This document shows, piece after piece, positions 57,439 to 64,000 of a stretch of DNA of 64,000 bases; positions within the stretch are counted from its first letter, which is position 1; the number at the start of each line of letters is the position of its first letter. Source of the stretch: Phlebiopsis flavidoalba (lineage: Eukaryota; Basidiomycota; Agaricomycetes; Polyporales; Phanerochaetaceae); the NCBI GenBank assembly GCA_035772785.1, contig JAOCPU010000039.1:248001-312000 (forward strand), written 5' to 3'. Both the position numbers and the translations under genes were made by a program. Under the pieces are notes generated by a model that was given only the letters and a program-made list of their open reading frames with translations, did no database searches and was not told the origin of the DNA.

Positions 57439-58849
57439 TATTCTGTCCGATGGCGGTATGCCCTGTCAACGAAGGTTTAGAACAATCTATAAGTTACTAA
57501 TCAAAGGATGTTGTCAAGCATTACAATTGCCGTTCATGATAGGCTAGGAGTCATTTGTTTTGCCTGATAGTATGATCTTGATAGTTTAAGGCATCCACAG
57601 AGGGAAGTCAATTTCATACTTTAACGACCGATGAGAATCTTGCCCTCGTCCAGATGATGTTACACCGCTTACCTTGCATTCAAACACGGTTTAGCATCAT
57701 GACTTCCCCCCCCCTTCCTACCTCCCTCTTTTCTCCTTCTCTTCCCCATCCCCTCTCCTCTCGGTCTGGTATCCCCCCGGGGGGTATTGGTCAGTCACAC
57801 GACTGTTTCCGCATTCCGAGTGGAGTGATTCGACTCTTGCTTTAAGGGTTATTTACGGGTGACACGTTCTGCCATTAAAACATTAAAGTGACAGACCTTC
57901 TGCTTCTTGTACACACCCCCCAATTCATTGTTGCGAATGGTGCCACATCCGCTCGGTGGGTGACCCTGGTTGGTTTGAAAATCAGCACACAGTAGGCGGT
58001 ACTGCGATATGTATCGGGTCTCTCGTTATTGATGACAGCTTTGACGAGGGTCTTGAGCTCCTTGTCTTGAGAAAGGAGAAGATGCGCAAGTACCCTCCAA
58101 GATAGTAATTTAATGACGCAATATGAACGATTGCGAATGTACGATTTAAAATTAACATACAAACGCCACGGCCATTGTTAATTTCACGCACCTGATTCGC
58201 AGTATCCCGTAGCCATTGCGCGCTGATATTCTGACGTCAATACACTTATTGCACAGGTTGTTAAGAACGTAGCCAAGCAATAAGTCACCCCCCCCCCCCC
58301 CCCCCCCTAAACGTAGGTTAGATTGTGGGTGAGATGGACCCACTGCTGTAAATGCCTGCCACTTACTCCGGTAATGAATAAATGGTCCGCGCCCGCTCTA
58401 TTCCACGTCTAGGCCCCGTTTCCCCGCAGTCATATCCCCCCCCCATTGCGTATTAGTTGATTTAGGTGACGTCCGTTTGGAAATTAACATACCGCATTGA
58501 AGTATTTCACAGTGGTATCTGTGATCTGTCTTCAACGTTTTTGGATCGCAAATGGCAGTGTAGTGTTGGAGATGCGCACCGAGTGTGTTCGGGGAATGTG
58601 TTCTCAAAGAGACGAGCAAGGTCTGGATCCTTGAGGCGACTCTTCATATCCGTAATGACTTGCTAAATGAAGAATAAGATCATGCTTCGCTGAGTATCGA
58701 GGATGCTTACCTCCACCGCTGAGCTATTGAACGTTCGACATGCGGGGTCTGGCCTCATGAATGGCAGCCCACAGAGACCCGCCAGACTTATTGCCCTGTG
58801 CGGCTCTGCAACGTCGCGTCTCGTATTAGTATCGTCCCAACTGAAGTCA
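57439..58849. other. AT-richer gene-poor region
   Basis: No recognisable protein. It contains a CT-rich tract (57700-57765), a C20 tract (58288-58307) and another C8 run near 58436. ORFs are short. The exon block on the minus strand at 58850-59110 may extend into this region through an intron ending near 58712. Confidence 0.35.
58288..58307. repeat. Homopolymer tract C20
   Basis: Twenty consecutive C on the + strand, flanked by TAAGTCA and TAAACG. Long G/C homopolymers of this size are rare in fungal intergenic DNA and are a common place for length errors, so the true length is uncertain. Confidence 0.8.
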
Positions 58850-59110
58850 TGAATAACCTACGGACCTGCGAGAAAGTCGTATAATCTGGACATTGCGCCT
58901 GTACGAGTCCGGCGAGGGTAAACGGCCCCGCGCCCAACTGTCTTCACAAAGCCTAGTTTCATAATGATAGCGTACCACGTCTTCACGGTGAGAGCCTCGA
59001 GAACCGATCCCTGCCAGGCCTCCCATAAATGCTCTCCGAGTGCGCCGTCGGACAGAAGGCTGAGCACCCCCATGACCACCGTGCGTCGCCGGCGCGGGCC
59101 TCCCTGGAGC
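58850..59110 (-). CDS. Exon(s) of an unrecognised minus-strand gene
   Basis: After an acceptor-like GCGCTCCAG (about 59108-59116), the minus strand reads RRRRTVVMGVLSLLSDGALG, EHLWEAWQGSVLEALTVKTW, YAIIMKLGFVKTVGRGAVYP, RRTRTGAMSRLYDFLAGP, ending near a GTAGGT donor at about 58860. The block has normal amino acid composition, and both ends look like splice sites. It is amphipathic-helical in character, but I cannot assign a family. Further exons up- and downstream are not identified. Confidence 0.4.
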
Positions 59111-59329
59111 GCAAAACAACAAAGCGGGCATCAGATACTGCACAGGTGGCCATGCTGTGGGCGTGTTCACGAGGACGTGGGGGCTGACCCTAGCGCTGCG
59201 TCAATGGTTTGGCTGGGCAGCTGACCGTGGCTCGAAGTCGAAGACAACGATGCGTCGTGTGGCGTCGTGCGCGTCCGCTGATGGGCGCGCTATCGACGCG
59301 TTGGGAAGCGTATCACTGCGAAAGCTAAT

Positions 59330-59545
59330 TTGTGTCTGAATACTGCAGACACCAGCACGCGATTGATTTACAAATTCAATGGTAAAGAGTATTATAGTCT
59401 TTTTCAGCCGGAAACGGAGTGGAAGAGCAAGATGGATGTGATTTACAATGTGGTATGTGGTGAGGAAAGATTCCGTGGAATGAATCCGGCCATGAAGAAA
59501 GTTGAGGTGGGACGATCGTCGCGTTACGAAGGTTTGATAACATAA
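59330..59545 (+). CDS. Short ORF, unrecognised
   Basis: A 71-codon + ORF beginning MCLNTADTSTRLIYKFNGKE and containing YYSLFQPETEWKSKMDVIYN. The composition is plausible for a protein, but it has no motif, no obvious promoter, and lies opposite a longer minus-strand open frame. It could be an exon or chance. Confidence 0.2.
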   Translation: MCLNTADTSTRLIYKFNGKEYYSLFQPETEWKSKMDVIYNVVCGEERFRGMNPAMKKVEVGRSSRYEGLIT

Positions 59546-59639
59546 CAGAGATAGACGAGAATAGTGGGATGATAGGGTTGCTATAAAATGACATGCGACT
59601 GAGCTTCCAGGCATGTTATGAATGTGCATAGACTCACGA

Positions 59640-61524
59640 ATGGTTACACTGGAAGAGGCGTGGATGGTGCGGAAAAACGAATATATCGGTATGAGCATCA
59701 GTTGTTGACGAGAAAATACTTTGTTTGTCGGTTTGATTCGGCGTAGGAAGGGGGATCACGGAAGTACTGCTGGTCCACACGGTGCTCGTAGTAGGGAGGG
59801 GGGGGGGGACGTCTTCGAGAGTCAGGGTTGAGACTTTGGGGGTGTCTAAGCCCTTGTCCTTAGGCGTCCGATTTCCGGTAGTGTCCCTCATTCGTCGTAG
59901 ACATGGACGATGATGTCGGTGTGTCACACCCTGCCGATGTCGACTGTCGAAGGGGGAATACCTTCCTCTTTATACAGAGTAGACACGGATTGCGATCTTC
60001 TTCGTCGTTGCCTTCGTCTTTGACAACGGACTCATCGGCATGCCCAGCGACCGACCTGTCCTCCTCCGTCCAAGTTACGCTACCCCCTCGCTCCCGTCCT
60101 CAAGCTGGCTGATGTCCACAAGCTCCTCTCCCGCACCAGGCTGGGCGTCCCCGGCAGTAAGTCTGGCCCGTTTCCGAAGTGTGCACTCCATTTACTTGCC
60201 TCGCTCTCCCAGCTTCCCCGCCTCGAGCTCCTAGGCCTCAGGGCCCTCACACTGGCGTCTACATCTCCGTCGCGGTCCAGAGCTTCCAGCATTCTGTCAA
60301 TCATCCTCAAGCTCCCCAAGTAAGAAATGGCTTGCGCTGTCTCCCACACCTGCGACACCGCTGAAATGTGATATCGAGTCATCCGCGACGGACCTGCGCC
60401 GACGAGCACGCCGACGCTCTGCCTCGCACCGGGCACACCAAATGCGGACGACGCTAGCGTGAGCATGGACGCGTCGTCAGGCGGAGGAGAAGAAGGGCGC
60501 GGGGGTTATTCCGCGGATGATGCGTCGTATGTTGTGGCGCATGCACCGTTTATCTGTTGGAGCGAAATTCGGGAAGCAGGGCCGTGGGCAGACGGAGGGG
60601 GGCGGTGAGGGCGATGCGGTGGTGGGGTAGGGCGGAGAAGGTGATGGAACCACCTGTGCTCGGGGCTGCCGAGTGGGTGCGAACATGTGCACCTAGTCGA
60701 TGGCTAGGGATAGTAGGGGTGGGAGGGGCCATGCTGGCGCCTGCGCTATGTGAGCCATTCCCCCTGTCAGGTCGATACTGAGGACAGTCGTGGGCTTGGT
60801 GCTGGCTGTCATGCTCGACAAATGTGCGAGGGTCCCGAAAGATACGACGACGAAGAATGCGAAGGTGATGGTGAAGGGGGAGCACTGGGTGTCCCTTGGC
60901 AGTGGACGTACCGACGCATCCTCGTCAGCTTCACGGACACTGAGGCATTGTTGGTGACCACAGCGACTCTCGTGCCAGCGAAGAGCGATAGTCTTCAGAC
61001 GAGTCAACAGTGTAACCGTCGTTTACACTACTAAGGTCATCCGACCCATCGAGAGAGATAGTGTTGCGTTTCGCGTTTGCAACGACGTTCAGGGGGCGTG
61101 ACTGACTCTTCTTGCTGTTCTTTCCAACCGTTTGTGAGCTTGGAATTGGTGGTACAGCGGGGACGGAAGAGCGTCGACGCTGCTCTTTGAGAGTGGCAGG
61201 TCGCGTAGCTGAGACTCCGCGTGTACGTAGAGCATCTCCGTCCGAGGCCCTCCTCGCCCTGACTGTACCAGCCAGCTTTCGCTGAAGCCAGTTGATGATG
61301 GGCTTGCTTGACTTGCGCGACAGCTTCTTCATCTGTGACTGCGAGACGCCGAGCTCTGGTTTCGCGGGAGGGGGAGAAGCGTCGCCTTTCGCAGTGGTCT
61401 GTTTCTTTGCCTTGACTGTCGGATTGGACGTCTTGCGTGGTTGAGGAGCGCTGGGAGGCTGAGTCGGGGACTGCTTTGGCTGTGTATCGCCATCTTGTTG
61501 CTGCTGAACGACAAGAGCAGGCAT
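59640..61524 (-). CDS. Conserved basidiomycete protein, Ser-rich, function unknown
   Basis: Start MPALVVQQQQDGDTQPKQS at ATG 61524-61522. The most conserved-looking block is LGVSQSQMKKLSRKSSKPII followed by NWLQRKLAGTVRARRASDG (about 61225-61350), a basic helix. Then RRSSVPAVPPIPSSQ, KRNTISLDGSDDLSSVNDGY, TVDSSEDYRSSLARESLWSP (about 60960-61080). In other frames follow EADEDASVRPLPR, TKPTTVLSIDLTGGMAHIAQ (60740-60800), STGGSITFSALP, MLTLASSAFGVPGARQSVG (60400-60466), DVDASVRALRPRSSRRGSW (60230-60290), TPSLVRERSLWTSASLRTG (about 60090-60150), and a Thr/Pro-rich tail. I recall the same order of blocks in unnamed Agaricomycete proteins. No domain gives a function; many Arg-x-x-Ser sites suggest a phosphorylated disordered protein. 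The 3' end is approximate. Confidence 0.7.
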
Positions 61525-62301
61525 AGTGGGCAGTGGTGGTTGGGTCGCAAGGGACAAAGTGCTGTCGCTCAACCTTGTCCAGCGCGGTTTCAATCGTGGA
61601 GGTCGTACCGAGAGCAGATCTCAGATCGTCCCAAATCGAGATAACGTGTGGGCGCTCGCTGCATCGTTGCCAGGGTGTGCCCTCGTTCCTCACCTTGAGC
61701 CCCAGGCAGGAAAGCGACCGAGGAGAACGTGCAGAAGGAGAGCATAGTAGATCACCCAGACGGGGATGTGAAGGTTGTATAGCAGGAGAGGCAGAGCAGA
61801 CTGCCTGCAGACCAAGTCCTGTCCACGCCCGGTCCGCGGTTTCACTCCGTGTAGCGAGTCGAATGTACGTGAGCGAAGACAGGGCGTAGTGATACGATGG
61901 TCTGAAAGCCGCTTGAGGCTGTCTGGTCATTTTTCAGCGCGTAACAGGGCATTCTCCCGCCACTGGCGAACAGGAACGCAATAAATTCAACCACGACAGA
62001 CAGATGCTAAATCGGAACTGATCGGCAAATGCCGCTGCCGTAAGAGTCATCAGCAAGCGGTCATACCATGATACCAATTGCAAGACTTCAAGCTTACCGT
62101 GACCGACTTGCATAATCGTGAGTAACGTCAACTTCTGTTCTTACGATGATATTCATCCCCAAAGAGTCATCTTAGGTTAAACCCACGATATACTCCAGAA
62201 ACGCTCAACTGCCACGACCCCGCCCCTCACCTAATTACCTAACTTCGAAACCGAAGGGTAGAACGACCGCGGTGCGATCAACGATACCACATACATTCTA
62301 A
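61525..62301. other. Region between divergent genes
   Basis: Lies between the minus-strand gene starting at 61524 and the + gene starting at 62302, so it should contain both promoters. Minus-strand frames continue open up to about 61930 (the ORF starting MTRQPQAAFRPSYHYAL), and upstream exons of the 59640-61524 gene could lie here, but no conserved block is recognised. The DNA is A/T-richer near 62110-62290. Confidence 0.4.
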
Positions 62302-63607
62302 TGATACCGCATTACGAACGGCATCTTGTGTTGCGCGTCGGAGAGCACAGGCCCTTCTCGATACTCCGGTCGCGACGCGCACACTATGCGACGGCACCCA
62401 GCATGTCGGAGCCACCTCGTCCGGGAGTCCCTGCGTCAATACACCTGCTTCCGCATCCGCACGACCCTGGCCCTTCTACCCAAACCCAGACATCCTCTTC
62501 GCCTCCCCCACCACCGCCACCAACGAAAATACCCCGAACTCGGCACCCACAACTGACCCGCTACCACCCTCGCCCCCACCACCCCCACCACCGTCAGAGG
62601 CAGCAGAAGACCCCGAACAACACACCCCCAGTTGCCGGTCACACCACCACGTTTCGACCAGAATGAGGGTGCAGACATGTCAAGCCTTCCGTCGCCGCCG
62701 CACCAGGCATCGAGCAGCTTTGGGAACCCGCCATTTAATACGTACAAGTTCTTCGCTGAGCTGGAGAAGACATTTGCAACGCCCACAGGGCGCGCAACCT
62801 TATGCGCGCGACGAGGGCATTGTTGGTAGATCGGACGGGAAGGGTGAAGCGTGAAGGATTGACTACCAAGGATTTGGAAGCCGTACGTTTATGTTCCGTA
62901 TCCTATTGACGTGTTTTTCTGACTGCAGTTTATTCACAGCAAGCCTACTTGTTCAAGGCGGCACTGTCGGAACTGCGCACAGAGCTGACGATGCTCACAG
63001 CGAAATGAGTCAGCGGCTATGCGAACAGCGAGCGCTGCGCTGCGCAGAGACGTAGATGCGTTGAATGCCCGCATGAAAGAGGATTTGGCAAACTTGAAGC
63101 ACGAGTATGTTCGAGCACGTATCTCAATGTCTTGACCGTCCTGACGACCCTCACCATCTAGAATTCAAATGGAAGTAAGACAGCAGGAAGAACGAGACGA
63201 AGAACGAGATGACGCAGACGGACATTGAGATCGAGGTCGGTCAATGGGACAACCGTTGAATAATATAAGCATTAAATATTCTCGCGTCTCCAGAGCATTC
63301 TCAACAAATCACTGGTCTCACTCGGTGAATTGCGAACCACGATAGAGGAAGTCAATCAAGTGGGACAATATGCGAAAGGCTGTTGGTGAGTGCATCCTTC
63401 CGAACCACAACACCTCGCCCGAACCTGACGTCCTTCGCCAGCTGCCTTGTCTGGATTCCTTGTCCTCATTGTGCTCTCGATGGAATTGCTCGTGGAAAAA
63501 GAAAAGAAGGAACCGAAACGGCCTCCCCCACCAGAGATTTTTCCCTGTTTGATGGTGAAAGCTTGCAGTATGTGACTTTGAATACTCACGTCATGCCGGT
63601 ATACTAG
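62302..63607 (+). CDS. DUF1640 (CCDC90/MCUR1/Fmp32-type) mitochondrial coiled-coil membrane protein
   Basis: Member of the CCDC90 family (human MCUR1/CCDC90B; yeast Fmp32 is a DUF1640 protein of the mitochondrial inner membrane). The N-terminus [14 protein letters not shown]...[13 protein letters not shown] looks like a presequence. A Pro-rich stretch precedes [20 protein letters not shown] (about 62730-62785), [26 protein letters not shown], a GTACGT intron (62883-62939), [48 protein letters not shown], intron (about 63105-63160), IQMEV and TQTDIEIE, intron (about 63236-63293), [27 protein letters not shown], intron (about 63390-63440), a TM helix [16 protein letters not shown] and the tail [10 protein letters not shown]...LQYVTL. 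Stop at 63605-63607. The long coiled coil plus one C-terminal TM fits the family. Several +/-1 shifts. Confidence 0.87.
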
Positions 63608-63808
63608 ACTTGTCTACACTCCCATCTGTGGCTGGGACCATACCTAATATTAGTCTCGTGCGGGACTGGACTCTATCACGCTCATTATAGCCTCCCATCG
63701 CACATATTATGTATTGGTACATATTGCATATTTGCTATAGATACACATCCTACAGAGCTGTTTTCATTGTCTTATGATTGCTTTCAACCTCCCAAACTCA
63801 GAGTCGGC

Positions 63809-64000
63809 TCACCGCACATCCAGTTTCTTCAACTTTTCCGCCAATGCATCATCAGCCTCCCCTCCCTTCCCCTCATCTTTCACGTCTTTGGTTCCCTTAC
63901 TCGCCGCAGCCGCAGGAGCCTCGTCCTCATCTTCGTCTTCCCAGCTGTCCTTAATCTTTGTGGCAACTTCCTCACTCTTCTTCTCCTCACGTTTCTCCTT
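63809..64000 (-). CDS. C-terminal fragment of a Lys/Glu-rich protein (5' part outside window)
   Basis: From the window edge the minus strand reads a clean 63 codons: KEKREEKKSEEVATKIKDSW, EDEDEDEAPAAAASKG, TKDVKDEGKGGEADDALAEK, LKKLDVR, stop TGA 63811-63809. This is a charged coiled-coil/acidic tail as in many nucleolar or translation-associated proteins; the family cannot be identified from the tail alone. No frame shift is seen here, unlike most genes in the window. Confidence 0.65.
   Translation of the reverse strand, partial: KEKREEKKSEEVATKIKDSWEDEDEDEAPAAAASKGTKDVKDEGKGGEADDALAEKLKKLDVR

Noticed and set aside
1..64000. Repeat-induced point mutation or pseudogene cluster as the cause of broken genes
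   Set aside because: Breaks are length changes rather than C-to-T type substitutions, and key catalytic or structural residues remain intact across most loci.

Overview
This is nuclear DNA of a filamentous fungus, almost certainly a mushroom-forming basidiomycete (Agaricomycetes). Evidence: genes are broken by many short introns (about 45-65 bp, GTRNGT...YAG); recognisable products are fungal (NRC2/Fpk1-type AGC kinase, Vba-type MFS transporter, bZIP with a DUF3425-like tail, CLASP, a fungal-style PPR protein); and at least two further proteins resemble families I know only from Agaricomycetes. I see no bacterial operons, CRISPR, rRNA or tRNA genes.

The key property of the window is that nearly every recognisable gene is cut by frequent +1/-1 shifts, many at homopolymer runs, so no multi-exon gene stays in one frame. 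Splice sites and protein similarity continue across the shifts. The simplest reading is an unpolished, indel-rich long-read assembly rather than a graveyard of pseudogenes. I therefore give each gene as one locus spanning several frames; ends are approximate where stated.

Layout. 2.5-5.3 kb: a two-RRM protein and a GPATCH11-like G-patch protein, both +. 5.8-6.8 kb: a basidiomycete-type unknown on -. 10.9-12.8 kb: bZIP factor (+). 13.1-14.7 kb (-): mitochondrial ribosomal protein uS14m and an APH-fold phosphotransferase. 16.4-19.3 kb (-): MFS transporter of the vacuolar basic amino acid type. 19.3-28.6 kb: gene-poor, holding a roughly 2-kb tandem-repeat array (22.8-24.7 kb) and a putative Cys-rich gene (26.0-26.95 kb). 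28.6-32.2 kb: NRC2/Fpk1/Kin82-type kinase (+). 33.4-34.0 kb: a near-perfect hairpin at the 3' end of an unrecognised ORF. 35.9-38.4 kb: two unrecognised, low-complexity-rich genes (+). 40.0-44.9 kb: very GC-rich CLASP gene (+), convergent with a PPR gene (-, 46.0-48.5 kb). 48.5-52.3 kb: WD40 protein and a small single-TM protein (+). 52.5-55.0 kb: Q/P-rich protein (-). 55-59 kb: gene-poor, AT-richer, with a second short Cys-pair exon and a C20 tract. 59.6-61.5 kb: conserved basidiomycete protein (-). 62.3-63.6 kb: DUF1640/CCDC90 mitochondrial coiled-coil protein (+). The end carries the C-terminus of another gene (-).

There is no operon logic. The genes are ordinary housekeeping or regulatory genes: RNA binding, mitochondrial translation and mitochondrial membrane proteins, microtubule dynamics, flippase/polarity signalling, vacuolar amino acid transport and transcription. 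The unexplained material is the 142/275-bp repeat array, the Cys-pair exons at 26 and 57 kb, the hairpin-flanked ORF, and the conserved unnamed basidiomycete families.
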